64,000 nucleotides of DNA from assembly GCA_963715025.1 (NCBI GenBank), contig CAVQQQ010000010.1:1-64000 (forward strand). The letters run 5' to 3'. Below the pieces are notes generated by a model, which saw only the letters and a program-made list of their open reading frames with translations, made no database searches and was not told the origin of the DNA. The DNA is from DASSJT01 sp963715025 (GTDB taxonomy: Bacteria > Actinomycetota > Actinomycetes > Actinomycetales > Dermatophilaceae). Both the position numbers and the translations under genes were made by a program. This document shows, piece by piece, positions 27,986 through 37,532 of the stretch (position 1 is the first letter of the stretch; each line of letters opens with the position of its first letter).

Positions 27986-28009
27986 CCGGTGTGTTGCCCA
28001 GGTATGCCG

Positions 28010-28060
28010 TCTTGACGCCTCCTTGACACTGGTCAGGGCAATCTTGACGTCGCCTTGACC
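28010..28060 (-). promoter_or_regulatory. Twin 19-bp operators with 11-bp direct repeats (KdpE-type)
   Basis: Read on the minus strand, GGTCAAGGCGACGTCAAGA (28060-28042) and TGTCAAGGAGGCGTCAAGA (28028-28010) agree at 16 of 19 positions. Each holds two GTCAAG units 11 bp apart, one helical turn, the spacing used by PhoB/OmpR-family regulators, and the two operators are 32 bp apart. They lie directly upstream of the permease/kinase/regulator operon. Confidence 0.72.
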
Positions 28061-28096
28061 ACCGCAGCGCCCAGGGTGGCCACGGCAGCCGTGGAA

Positions 28097-28129
28097 GGAG
28101 CGCTGGAACGGCAGGCTTGCCGCCGCTCC
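28097..28129 (-). terminator. Hairpin ending the Ig-repeat operon
   Basis: Outer arms GGAGCG (28097-28102) and CGCTCC (28124-28129) enclose inner arms CGGCA (28109-28113) and TGCCG (28118-28122). It abuts the stop codon at 28131-28133, separating that operon from the permease promoter. A second small stem, CCACGG-CAG-CCGTGG, follows at 28078-28092. Confidence 0.55.
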
Positions 28130-28130
28130 C

Positions 28131-28769
28131 TCAAGCTTCGGGATCCAGTGCGGACGGGCTTTCTGCGGGATCGAGCCGGCCAGCGAGGAGCAGCGGGATG
28201 CCCTCGCCGAGGCGCAGGAGCAGCGGGAGCTCGAAATGCCCGTGCTGCTTGGCCAGCTGCTGGCCTTGCGCCACCAGCCGGGCCTCTACGTCGCACACCC
28301 CGCTGTGGAGGCTGACGAGCTTCCCGTCGCGAACCGTGGCAACGACCCCCTTCACGGTGAACGTGGCGGACAGCTCGAACCGGACGGTCGCCACCCGGGC
28401 GTCGTTGACGAACACCTCCACACGGGGTTGGTGCGCCGAGGTGATGGAGTGCGTCGCGAGGTCGACGATCTCGCTGCTGCCTGGCATGGCTGTGGTGCGC
28501 TTTGCTGCCGCGGTCAGGTCCTCGAACTTGCGCCACCCCTCGACGACGAGGTCGCCCAGGTCAAGGTCGAGCAGCCCGTGCGCGACCGTGGCGATCTGGC
28601 TGCCCAGCGCTCCACGACCCGCCCGCGAAAGGTTCGTCAGCGCAGCGCTGACCGAGCCAACCACGCCCTTGTCGCTGAGGGCCTCGGCCAGCGCTTTGAC
28701 ACTGTCCTTGTTGTCGCCGAACAGGAATGCTGAGGCACTGATCGGCTGGGTGGTGATGGCGGTGGTCAT
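28131..28769 (-). CDS. Unknown protein coupled to the Ig-repeat surface protein
   Basis: 212 residues from ATG 28769, 6-7 nt after GGAGGG and overlapping the upstream stop (ATGA). No signal peptide or membrane segment. The N-terminal third is helical (SVKALAEALSDKGVVGSVSAAL). The middle is beta-rich, with a hydrophobic strand pair 'EVFVNDARVATVRFELSATFTVKGVVATV' and SGVCDVEARLVAQGQ, and the tail ends RLGEGIPLLLAG. I do not recognise it. Tight coupling to the surface protein suggests a cytoplasmic partner, perhaps in its folding or membrane attachment. Confidence 0.7.
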   Translation of the reverse strand: MTTAITTQPISASAFLFGDNKDSVKALAEALSDKGVVGSVSAALTNLSRAGRGALGSQIATVAHGLLDLDLGDLVVEGWRKFEDLTAAAKRTTAMPGSSEIVDLATHSITSAHQPRVEVFVNDARVATVRFELSATFTVKGVVATVRDGKLVSLHSGVCDVEARLVAQGQQLAKQHGHFELPLLLRLGEGIPLLLAGRLDPAESPSALDPEA

Positions 28770-31700
28770 CGGGATCCCTCCTTCGTGATCTCGGTGGTGC
28801 CGGTGTCGGCGTGTGGCTGCAGCCTCACGCTGAACGTGGGCGCGTCGGGGTCGGGCTCGGTGTGAGCCTGGCCGGGTGATGAGTGGGCTTCCGTACGCAC
28901 GTGCTGCTGCACCCAACGGCGCTGCTGGCGCTCGCGCTCGCGCAGGCCGGCGGCCGCGCCCAGCACGAGAATCGCGATCGCGAACAGGAGCCACGTGGGC
29001 CACGGGGGTTGCGAGGACCCGGGCTCTGAGGTGAAGTCGAACGCGCTCGTGGCCACGGCGCGGCCGTCGACCGTTGCCAGCGTCACCGTGCTGCTGCGTC
29101 GGTTGGCAGGGCCGGATACGGTCCCAATCCCGGTGACGCTCCCGTCTACTCCGACCGTTGTGCCAGCACCGAAGCGGATTCCGTCGAGGAGAAGCACGAG
29201 CCGGCAGGATGCCAACCTGCGGTCGACCTTGCCGTCGATGCGCACCGACGTTCCCCGTGGTCCACGATGCGGCGTCAGCCGGAGGATGCGGACCGTGCTC
29301 AGGGAGGCCAGGCAGGATGGCGCCGGGCTCACCTGCAGCGTGGCTGACCCGGTGACGCGGCGGCTCGGCTTGGCGCTCAGCGCCGGCCCATCCGTTCGCC
29401 ACCTGGCCACCGTGGCGCCGTCGGTGACACTGCCGACGAGGGTGCCGGTGACCGTGTGTGGCCCGGGCGTGTCTGCGGTGCAGGTGGCGTGGGTGCAGGA
29501 GCCATCGGGGCTGATGGTGAAACTGGTGTCCGCGGTGACCTCCCGAAGCGGGGTGCCGTTCCCGTCGACCCCGATGGCCCTGTAGACCATGGGAGCGCCC
29601 GCATCGATCCTCGCAGACTTCGGGTCCAGCTCCAGGCTGGCAAGGCCCTGCGGCGGCAGCGTTCCTCTGGTGCCGGGCGATGACCTGCAGGGCCGCGCCG
29701 CCACCGCCGATGCCCTTGAGGGAGGCAACGCTCCCGATCACGGTGTAGTCGCCGAGGTTTCGCGCCGTGCAGGTGGCGGCACGGCAGGAGCCGTGCTTCG
29801 TCATGGAGAAGCTGGTGTAGTCGGTCAGGTCGACCACGGGGCGGTCGGTGCCGTCCACGCCGGTGGCGGTGTAGGTGACCTTGCCGTCGGGGTAGGTCAC
29901 CGCGAACCGTGGGTTCAGCCTCAGGCTGACGACCGACGTCGCTACGACCAGGAGCCGTGCTTGGCCGGTGATCGGGCCCTTTCCGAGGTCGGCAGTGCCG
30001 GTCACGACGTGTTCGCCGAGGTTGCTGGCGGTGCAGGTGGCTCCAGTGCACGAGCCGTCCGGGCTGATCCCAAAGGTGGTCTTGGCGGTGACCTCGCCCA
30101 GCGGGTTGCCGTAGGCGTCCGAACCGTAGGCACGGTAGGGCTGGCCATCGCCGGCCGTGATGACGGCCCGTGGCTGGTCCAGGACCAGAGTGGCGAGCGC
30201 CCCCGGCAGCACGTCCAGAATCGCGGTTGTGCTCACTGGCTGGCCCCCGGCATCGACGCTGGCCCTGACGGTGTGCCTGCCCGGCCGCGCTGAGGTGGCG
30301 GTGCAGGTGGCCTGGGTGCAGGAGCCGTCCGGGCTGATCGTGAACGTGGTCTTGGCGGTGATCTCGCCCAGCGGGTTGCCGTAGGCGTCAGAACCGTAGG
30401 CACGGTAGGTCTGGCCCTCGCCGGCAGTGATGGTGGCCTGTGCCTGGTCCAGCGCGAGCCGGGCGAGCGGCCCCGCCACCACGTCCAGGGTTGCGGTCCC
30501 GCTGACCGGCTGGCCTTCGACGTCGATGGTTCCGGTGACGGTGTGCCTCGTCGGACGGGCGGACGTCGCGGTGCAGGTGGCGCCGCGGCAGGAGCCGTCC
30601 GGGCTGATCGCGAAGCTGGTCCCGGCGGTGACCTCCCCGAGCGGGTTGCCGAAGGCGTCCCAGGCGTAGGCCCGGTAGGCCTGGCCCTCGCCGGCCGTGA
30701 TGGTGGCCTGTGCCTGGTCCAGGATCAGGAGGGCAGCCGCTCCAGGCCCCACGTGAAGGGTGGTGCTCCCGTGGACGATGCGGTCGACCAGCTGGGCGCT
30801 ACCGGTCACGGTGTAGTCCTGGGCCTTCGTCGCCATGCAGGTGTCGCCCTTGCACGAGCCGGGCGCGCTGATCGAGAAGACGGTGTCGGCGGTGAGATCG
30901 ACGACCGCCCGGCCGTCCCCGTCCAGGCCCTCGGCGCGGTAGCTCACCTTGACGCCGGCCTTGGTCGACCCCGACTCCGGGGACAGCCTCAGCTCGCTGA
31001 TCGCGGGTATCACCCGCAGGCGGGCTTGGTCACTGACGGTCCGCTGGCCAATGGTGAGTTCGCCCGTGACGGAATAGGTCCCCTCTTCAGCGGAACCGCA
31101 CGTGGACCGGGTGCAGGAGCCGGGCGCACTCGTGGTGAACCGCGTGTAGTCCGTGAGATCGGCGATGCGATCGCCGTCGGCGTCAACGCCGTACGCGGTG
31201 TATTCGACGCCGTGCCGCACCTCTACCTTCGCCGTCGCGGGCTCGAGATGCAGGGCGGCAACCTTCGGCATCACGAGGAGTTTCGCCGTCGCGGTGAGCT
31301 GGCGTTGCCTGAGCAGCAGGGTGCCCGTCACCGTGTGCATGCGGGGTGCCGTGGCGACGGCCGTGCAGGAAGGGCCGTCGCAGGAGCCGTCGGGGCTGAT
31401 CGAGAAGACGGTGAAGTCGGTGACGTCGCCGAGACGACGATGGTCGGAGTCATATCCGAAGGCGATGTACGTGAGGGAGTCGCCGGACTCGATGGCAGCC
31501 GACTTCGGGTAGAGCTCGATGCTGGCGAGCCACGGCAGTGGACGCGCCCGCCGGTGGTGAGGCACGACCTGCACGGCGGCGGTGCCGCTGAGGGTGCTCG
31601 TCCCGAGGTCGGCGATGCCGGTGACTGTGTGGCGCCCGAGCTTGACGGCGGTGCAGACGGCGCCGGTGCAGGAGCCGGCCAGCCTCGCCGAACCGCCGGC

Positions 31701-32504
31701 CCGGGCGCTGAAGGTGATCGAGAAGGTGGTCTTTGCGGTGACATCGCCGAGCGAATGACCAGCGGCGTCAAATGCTTCCGCGGCGTACGCGACGCGTTCG
31801 CCCGAGACGATGAACGTCCGGGCCGGGCTGAGCACCAGCCTCGCGGCCGACCGTGGCCGGGCGATGTCGTGACGTGCGGCGATGACCGGACCGCCCTGGC
31901 TTTGGATGCCTTGCCGGTGTTCGACCGCATCCCTGGGTGGGGTGACGCCGCCCGTCGGCAGGGCAGCGCCGGGTGACGGCTTGGAGGTGCGCGGGGACGA
32001 CTGGGCTGGTCGGGGCGGAACCACCACCTGCAGCGCTGCCTTCGCGCTGATGGCGCGGTTGGCTCGCCGGATCGTGGCGGTGACGGTGTGCTGGCCGCCC
32101 TTGCCGGCGACACAGGTGGCGCCGGTGCAGGAGCCGTCCGGGCTCATCGAGAAACGGGCATACGCCGTGACATCGCCGAGGTCGTGACCAGCGGCGTCGA
32201 ACCCCCGGGCGAAGTAGGCAAGGCTGCTTCCAGCCCGGATGGACGCCTGTGCCGGGCTGAGCACCAGCCGGGCGACTACCGGGTGCTGTATGGGCTTGAC
32301 GTGCTCGGAGTTCTCGTTCCCGCCCCGCGATGGAGAAGCGGGTGCGGCACTCGCCATCGCCAGACCGAGTGCCATCGCCAAGGTGATGCCGAGCGAAATG
32401 AGCCGTGCCACTGCCCCCCAGCTCCGGAGCGCCGTCCGGCGGGAGAACTCGTCCCGTCGCGGGTGCTCAGGCTGGGTCTCGCGAAGTTCATGATGACGAG
32501 GCAT
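28766..32504 (-). CDS. Giant surface protein with ten Ig-like repeats; frameshift near 29680
   Basis: About 1245 residues if one base is corrected near 29680. A long N-region with a signal segment (LISLGITLAMALGLAMASAAPASP) leads into ten modules of about 85-95 residues. Each has a strand pattern 'L.L.P....I.AG....Y.A.G.DA.G..LGDVT..T.FSISPDGSC....C.A...G.H.VTGT', with a conserved GSC-x4-C pair likely forming one disulfide per module. After module 10 comes a distinct domain (VRILRLTPHRGPRGTSVRIDG) and a C-terminal membrane helix WLLFAIAILVLGAAAGL before a charged tail. The first frame loses coherence after AALQVIA and the adjacent frame continues at GTRGTLPPQGLASLELDP. Probably an adhesin or envelope stalk. 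Confidence 0.75.
30050..30730 (-). repeat. 270-bp coding repeats inside the Ig-repeat gene
   Basis: The block reading CTTGGCGGTGA on the plus strand recurs at 30081 and 30351 and, slightly changed (CCCGGCGGTGA), at 30621: a period of exactly 270 bp (90 codons). Copies one and two are nearly identical over more than 60 bp, while other modules are far more diverged, so these three are recent duplications. Such repeats can expand or contract. Confidence 0.8.
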
Positions 32505-32922
32505 TGGGTCCCCCTAATGACGCCGTGCCTCCGGGACCCGGAGATGGATCCCACGTGCTCTGTTGGCCTGTCCCTGGCCGTGTATCGCCGTTGTCGTGCA
32601 GGTGCACTTGCTCTTAGGAGGCGGCTGTGGGGCTTCGAGATACATGCCTCACAACGAGGCTTTGTTGGGCGCCGCAGGTCAGGGCTGCTGTGGCTGGCGC
32701 CCCCGTCCTCAACCCATGAGGATCTAGCAGGACAGCCCAAGTACGCTGTTCCTACGCGGCGCGCGGCTGTCCCGGCGTACGCTCGAAAGCAACCGGCCAC
32801 CCGGCGGTACGGACAAATTCCTGCTGACTCCTACAAAGACCAGCCGTGGCGCTCTGGTTGCCAGATCGCGGGGCTCGAAGCGGTTGCGCCGGCGGCGCGG
32901 GGGATGTGAGGAGGGATGTGCG
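32505..32922. other. 418-bp divergent intergenic region
   Basis: Lies between the Ig-repeat gene (minus) and the metacaspase gene (plus). It is A+T-richer than the neighbours in places (ACAAATTCCTGCTGACTCC near 32815). I find no ORF with coding character, no hairpin and no repeat I would defend. It presumably holds both promoters. Confidence 0.4.
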
Positions 32923-33807
32923 ATGGCCGTTGGCGTTTCTGTACACATTGGCCTGAACGCGGTGAACCCGAGGCACTACATGGGCTGGCCGGGAAACCTG
33001 GTGGCATGCGAGAACGACGCTCGCGACATGGCTGCGGTCGCCGCGTCGCTGGGCTACGCCAAGAGCACGGTGCTGCTGACGAAGGCTGCGACGTCCCGGC
33101 GGGTCATGGCCGCGATCGAAGCCGCCGCTGCGGGGATGTGGCCCGGGGACGCATTCCTGCTCACGTACTCGGGGCATGGGGGCCAAGTCACCGATTCCAA
33201 CGGTGACGAGGCGGAGCGGGACTACGGGGAATCCGGGGAGGTCGGCGACGCCAAGGACGAGACCTGGTGTCTCTATGACCGGCAGCTCATCGACGACGAG
33301 ATGTGGGCCCTGTGGGCGGTCTTCCCAGCGCGGTCGCGGGTCTTCGTGGTATCGGACTCCTGCCACAGTGGAACGGTCACCCGGGACGTGCCTGATTTTG
33401 ACCTTCTCGCCGCCGGCGCTGCAGCGGCCGGGGCGGCAGCCGCCGGGGCGCGCGCACCCGCCGAGCGCGGTATGCCGCCGGACGTGGCCCGGGAGGTGCA
33501 GCAGGCGCGGGCGGCAACGTACGCCCGGATCCAGAGTGAGGTCCCGCCCCGCGAGGCGAGTCGGATCCGCGCGACCGTGGCGCTGGTGTCCGGCTGCCAG
33601 GACAACCAGACCAGCCTCGACGGCGACCGCAACGGACTGTTCACCGAGAAACTGCTCCAGGTCTGGGACGGTGGGGCGTTCGCCGGGTCGCTACATGACC
33701 TGCGCAATCTGACGGCACGGCAGCTGCCGGCCACCCAGACCCCGAACTATTACGTGGTGGGACGGCCGAACGCCAGGGCTCTGCGCCGGCCGGCGCTGCG
33801 GGTGTGA
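32923..33807 (+). CDS. Caspase-family peptidase (metacaspase-like, C14)
   Basis: 294 residues from ATG 32923, 7 nt after GAGGAGGG. The caspase-fold dyad is complete: His85 in TYSGHGG and Cys147 in SDSCHSGT. The N-terminus (VSVHIGLNAVNPRHYMGWPG, then CENDARDM) matches bacterial metacaspases, including the acidic residues that often bind Ca2+. An Ala/Gly-rich insert (about 165-180) precedes the last part, which includes SGCQDNQTSLDG, a conserved block. There is no signal peptide. Metacaspases cleave after Arg or Lys and take part in stress responses or defence. It diverges from the Ig-repeat operon. Confidence 0.9.
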   Translation: MAVGVSVHIGLNAVNPRHYMGWPGNLVACENDARDMAAVAASLGYAKSTVLLTKAATSRRVMAAIEAAAAGMWPGDAFLLTYSGHGGQVTDSNGDEAERDYGESGEVGDAKDETWCLYDRQLIDDEMWALWAVFPARSRVFVVSDSCHSGTVTRDVPDFDLLAAGAAAAGAAAAGARAPAERGMPPDVAREVQQARAATYARIQSEVPPREASRIRATVALVSGCQDNQTSLDGDRNGLFTEKLLQVWDGGAFAGSLHDLRNLTARQLPATQTPNYYVVGRPNARALRRPALRV

Positions 33808-33931
33808 CGGAACGGACGGTCGCTGCCAGCCGGCGCACCGCCCCCGACCGGTGGCGGCAAGCGACAGTTCCGTACGCCAGATACGGGCTAGGCCACCAAG
33901 TCACCCGGGCGCGCGCGTTGGCGGTGGTTGA

Positions 33932-34834
33932 ATGGCGCGCGTGGGCGGCGGTTACGAGTCGCGGTACCTGCGGGCGGTCGACTCGGGCCGCCCGCGCGGC
34001 GTGTGGATCCGCAGCACGAGGCACCAGCGGCCCGGGGAGGCACCCAGGGGTGCCCTCTGGTGCACCGTCTGGGACGCCGAGGTCGGGCCGCCGTATGCCG
34101 TGAAGCAGTCCCTCCCCGCTCCGCCCACCGAGTGGCTCGCCGCCCGGGCGGAAGCACTGGACCGCTCGGCCGCGTGGGAGCTGCGGGTGGAGAGCCGCTC
34201 GGCCGGCCTGCGGCATCTCCAGCGGGAGTGGATGTACGGCGCGCCCCTGCCGCGGACGAAGCTCGAGAGCCCACTGCCGGATGCCACCTTCGCCGGCTGG
34301 GTCGAGGCGGGTGGCCGGCGGCTGGACGTGTCGGGCTGGCGCGGCATGGTCGGCCACAACTGGGGCTCGGAGCATGCCGAGCGGTGGGTGTGGCTCCATG
34401 CCATCGGTTTTCCCGAGTCGCCGGGCGCGTGGCTGGACGTGGCGATCGGACGGATCCGGGTGGGTGGCCTCACCACTCCGTGGGTGGCCAACGGCGCCCT
34501 TGCGCTCGAGGGTGCGCGGCACCACCTCGGCGGCTTGAGACCGGTGGGCGTCGACGCGCGGCCGGGCGCGCTGGAGGTTCGGCTCCGGGGCGGCGGCGTG
34601 ACGGTGCGGGCCAGCGTGACGGCTCCCCTCGACCAGACGGTCGCGTTCGTCTACGCCGACCCGACCGGCGGCGAGCACCAGGTCCTGAACTGCTCAGTCG
34701 CGAAGGTGCGTCTCATCGTCGAGCGGCCGGGCGTGCCGGAGCGCGAGCTCACCACCCCGCACGGTGGTGCCTACGAATTGGGCGTGCGCGAGACGACGCA
34801 CGGCGTGGCGGTCCAGCCGTACCCCGATCCCTAG
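33932..34834 (+). CDS. AttH/CrtC lipocalin-like protein
   Basis: 300 residues, all-beta in character. The marker is GWRGMVGHNWGSEHAERWVWLHA (about 144-166), characteristic of the AttH/carotenoid 1,2-hydratase-type double-lipocalin family, in which the GHNWG segment lies at the pocket. The first half contains 'WCTVWDAEVGPPYAVKQS' and 'WMYGAPLPRTKLESPLPDATF'. No carotenoid genes are nearby, so lipid or hydrophobic-ligand binding is all that can be proposed. It is convergent with the truncated gene at 34831 and overlaps it by 4 nt. Confidence 0.72.
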   Translation: MARVGGGYESRYLRAVDSGRPRGVWIRSTRHQRPGEAPRGALWCTVWDAEVGPPYAVKQSLPAPPTEWLAARAEALDRSAAWELRVESRSAGLRHLQREWMYGAPLPRTKLESPLPDATFAGWVEAGGRRLDVSGWRGMVGHNWGSEHAERWVWLHAIGFPESPGAWLDVAIGRIRVGGLTTPWVANGALALEGARHHLGGLRPVGVDARPGALEVRLRGGGVTVRASVTAPLDQTVAFVYADPTGGEHQVLNCSVAKVRLIVERPGVPERELTTPHGGAYELGVRETTHGVAVQPYPDP

Positions 34835-35202
34835 ATCCACACGTGACTGCCCGGGGAAGCCGAAGCAGGGGTAGAACCCCTCGACACCGGGCTGCGGAAC
34901 TTCGGGAAGCGGACATGTGTTCGGTCGGTCGTGTGCTGCAGCGGACCGATGGCGGTCCACTGAACGTTCAGGTGGATGGTCACCGGGTTGCCCGCACCGT
35001 CAGTACCGGTCAGCGCCGTGCTCACCGACGCCACATTGAGCCTCGGGTCGACCACCAGAGGTGCACCGTCCTGGGCGTCGGCCTGGAAGACGACGTCGCC
35101 ACCCCCGCCGCCTGGGGCCGGTGCCGCCACACTGGACGACACGAAGACCGTGGCCTCCTCGCATCCCTGGACCTGCGTCGCGGCTGGGCCAACAAAGAGC
35201 AC
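34831..35202 (-). pseudogene. Probable 5'-truncated gene for a secreted beta-rich protein
   Basis: About 123 residues from a GTG with no ribosome site. The frame remains open upstream into the neighbouring gene, which suggests the original N-terminus has been lost. The protein-like part starts at LFVGPAATQVQGCEEATVFV and includes a Gly/Pro linker (APAPGGGGGDVV) and a strand-rich end (VTIHLNVQWTAIGPLQ, RTHVRFPKFRS), similar in style to small secreted actinobacterial beta proteins. No signal peptide can be found. Confidence 0.4.
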
Positions 35203-35230
35203 AGAGGCGTACGTCGCGGGCGGCAGCCGG

Positions 35231-36160
35231 CTACCGGGCCGCTGAGTCGTAGCTGGCCAGGACTCTGGCTGCCATGAGGGTGACCCACCGGCTGGCCCGG
35301 CCCGGGCGCTCAAGGGGTACGTGGGTCGCACCCGGATAGGGCCGGTTGACCGCCCACAGGCCGTCCCGGCGCCGGTGCTTCAGCACGGCGAGCGCGTCGT
35401 CCATCCGGGGGTCGTACGGCACGGCCGCTTGGGCGAAGGCGTCCAGGCACCGCAGGATGTCGAAATGCCACCGCGCCGGGTGGTGCAGCCGGGTGAACTC
35501 GGGGTCGATGGGCTGCCCGGTGCGCTCGCTCCGGTAGAGGCGGTGGCGCAGGAAGAACTCGACGGTGTCCGCGCGTGCCGCGAGCAGCTCACCCAGCCGG
35601 TAGGTGTAGCCGCTGCGTTCATACTCAGTGATGCCCTCGAGGACGCAGACCGACGTGTGCACCGAGGAGTGGCGAGCGCCCCGCCGGTTGAAGGCGCAGT
35701 TGAACCCGCCATCCGGCAAGCGCTGCGCCAGCAGGAAGTCGACGATGCTGGCCAGGCCCTCCGCGGGCGCGCCGAAGTAAGACGCGTAGTTCAGGCCCAT
35801 CCCGTTGACGCACGCGTCACTGACCTTGATGGTGGCGGACGGGTTGAGGCCGCCGTCGAGCCCCTTCTCCGTGGCCAGGACCATCGCGGCTGACTCTCGC
35901 GCGGGTGGCGACTCAGGGCTCAGGGCGAGGTTCTTGACCTCCAGCAGGGTGTAGTGGGTGGACGTCCATTTGGGCTGATAGAAACCGCGCCCCCAGTGAC
36001 CGTCCGGGCGACGGGCGGCGAGGAGCGCGGCGCCGTAGCCCTCTGACGCGATGCGCTCCTGGAGGTCGGGCGCCGGCAGGTGAAGGAGGTCGCGGATGGT
36101 CTGGAACTGCACTGCGACGTCACCGCCGAGCAGCCACGTGATGACCTCACGGTCAATCAC
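35231..36160 (-). CDS. Alpha/alpha-toroid protein (prenyltransferase/terpene-cyclase-like fold)
   Basis: 309 residues from GTG 36160, overlapping the upstream acyltransferase stop by 8 nt. Repeated helix-pair units with 'RRPDGHWG', 'LLAQRLPDGGFNCAF' and 'HRRRDGLWAV' are the Gly-Trp/Phe turns seen in squalene-cyclase and prenyltransferase toroids. The terpene-cyclase DxDD motif is not evident, so catalysis of cyclisation is doubtful. Such small toroid proteins are common in actinomycetes with unknown roles. Coupling to a membrane acyltransferase is the only functional hint. Confidence 0.7.
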   Translation of the reverse strand: MIDREVITWLLGGDVAVQFQTIRDLLHLPAPDLQERIASEGYGAALLAARRPDGHWGRGFYQPKWTSTHYTLLEVKNLALSPESPPARESAAMVLATEKGLDGGLNPSATIKVSDACVNGMGLNYASYFGAPAEGLASIVDFLLAQRLPDGGFNCAFNRRGARHSSVHTSVCVLEGITEYERSGYTYRLGELLAARADTVEFFLRHRLYRSERTGQPIDPEFTRLHHPARWHFDILRCLDAFAQAAVPYDPRMDDALAVLKHRRRDGLWAVNRPYPGATHVPLERPGRASRWVTLMAARVLASYDSAAR

Positions 36161-37532
36161 GGAGACCTCGCAGACCGTCAGGTCGCGTCAGCGCGAGCAG
36201 CCCGAGACCGGCCGCCATCACGGCGAGCGCCATGACGGGAGTCACGTCACCGACCAGGAAGAACACCGCTCGGTTGCCCAACACGTCGACGCCGACCACC
36301 GAGACCATGAGGACGCCGATGACGATGAGAGGTGCCGAGAGCGCAGCCAGGGCGTCAGCCCACGGGCCCTGACCATCGGGCGTGGCCGGCGCGCGTGGTC
36401 CGCGGTCGAAGCGGACGAAGAGGGCGACGAAGGCCGCCGTGACAGCAGCCAGCACGGCGAACAGCAGAGGACGAGTGGCCCACCAGGCGGCCGAGGCCAC
36501 GGCGGGCTGGTCTATCCCGCGCCAGCGCAACGCCAGCAGGACGAGCATGAGCGCGGTCAGGTGCCAGAGAAAGGCCGTCATCGCGAACGGCGCCGCCACC
36601 ACCACGGCCAGCCACGCCCGGGGCCGCGCGAGCACCCGTGCCATGGCGGGGCGCAGCAAGACTGCCACGCCCGCGATGCCGATCCCCTGCGCGAGCAGTG
36701 CCACCGTCGGCGGCGCCATGTTGGACACCGTCTCGCCCGGCAGTCCGACCATCGACGTGGGGTAGGGCCCAGCCGTGACCGCAAGCAGCATCCCGCCCCA
36801 GCCGAGCAGTGCCATCACTCCACCAATTCGTGGAGTGAGCTGCCCATCGTGCCAGGCGAACCCGAGTTGCTGGAGGGCGAGCCACACGAGCGCGAAGTTG
36901 AGGTTGCCCACGAAGGCAGGCCCACCGTTGAAGCGGATGAGATCGACCAGGACCGCGAGCGTGACCATCACCACGACGACCCATAGGCCCCAGCGGCGGT
37001 GCAGGCGCAGCAGGGGCGGCGCGCACGCGCACACGCCCAGGTACATCCCGATGAACCACAACAGCTGGGGCACGCGCACGAGCGCTTCCTGCACGAAGCG
37101 GCCATCCGAACCATGGGTAAGGCCGGTGATGCTCGCGACGACCCCGAAGGCGACCCAGACCGCCAGGAAGGCGAGGCTCGGGCGCAGCAGGCGAGCCGCC
37201 CGCGCCCGCAGGAACACGGCATACCGCCCACGGACCGGACCACTGCGGCGGTCCAGACCATCCAGTGAGTAGGCGTTGGCCACGCCGCCGACGAGGAAGA
37301 AGAGCGGCATCACCTGGAGGACCCAGGTGAGCGGCTTGAGCGATGGCACGATCGTGAGCGCGTTGGTGATCTCGCCCGCAGGAGTCAGCACCACCATCAG
37401 CCAGTGGCCGATGATGACCACCAGGAGCGACCCGACCCGCAGCGCATCGACCCACCGGTCCCGGTCCGCAGGGGTCGCCGCCGCCAGCGTCTGGGCGGGC
37501 CAGGTCAGGCGACGGGATCCCTCGGTCACCAT
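36153..37532 (-). CDS. Acyltransferase 3 family membrane protein
   Basis: 459 residues with 11-12 hydrophobic segments. The catalytic-type His is in VVIIGHWLMVV (about residue 43) after the family opening RDRWVDALRVGSLL. The loop MPLFFLVGGVANAYSL and the inner-face Arg-rich segment (FLRARAARLLRPSLAF) are typical of acyltransferase-3 proteins that acylate envelope carbohydrates. It is co-transcribed with the toroid protein behind it. Start is the ATG at 37532; no strong ribosome site is seen. Confidence 0.85.
   Translation of the reverse strand: MVTEGSRRLTWPAQTLAAATPADRDRWVDALRVGSLLVVIIGHWLMVVLTPAGEITNALTIVPSLKPLTWVLQVMPLFFLVGGVANAYSLDGLDRRSGPVRGRYAVFLRARAARLLRPSLAFLAVWVAFGVVASITGLTHGSDGRFVQEALVRVPQLLWFIGMYLGVCACAPPLLRLHRRWGLWVVVVMVTLAVLVDLIRFNGGPAFVGNLNFALVWLALQQLGFAWHDGQLTPRIGGVMALLGWGGMLLAVTAGPYPTSMVGLPGETVSNMAPPTVALLAQGIGIAGVAVLLRPAMARVLARPRAWLAVVVAAPFAMTAFLWHLTALMLVLLALRWRGIDQPAVASAAWWATRPLLFAVLAAVTAAFVALFVRFDRGPRAPATPDGQGPWADALAALSAPLIVIGVLMVSVVGVDVLGNRAVFFLVGDVTPVMALAVMAAGLGLLALTRPDGLRGLRD

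Noticed and set aside
28011..28059. Four TTGAC sequences as plus-strand -35 boxes
   Set aside because: No plus-strand gene follows, and the regular 11-bp repeat upstream of the minus-strand operon explains them better as an operator.
30050..30730. CRISPR-like regular repeats
   Set aside because: The period is 270 bp, in frame with 90-codon protein modules, not short repeats with unique spacers.
28131..32504. One 1457-residue frame read as a single fused protein
   Set aside because: The part between about 28770 and 29680 is coherent only in another frame (module 10, terminal domain, membrane helix), and a good ribosome site and ATG begin the partner gene at 28769.
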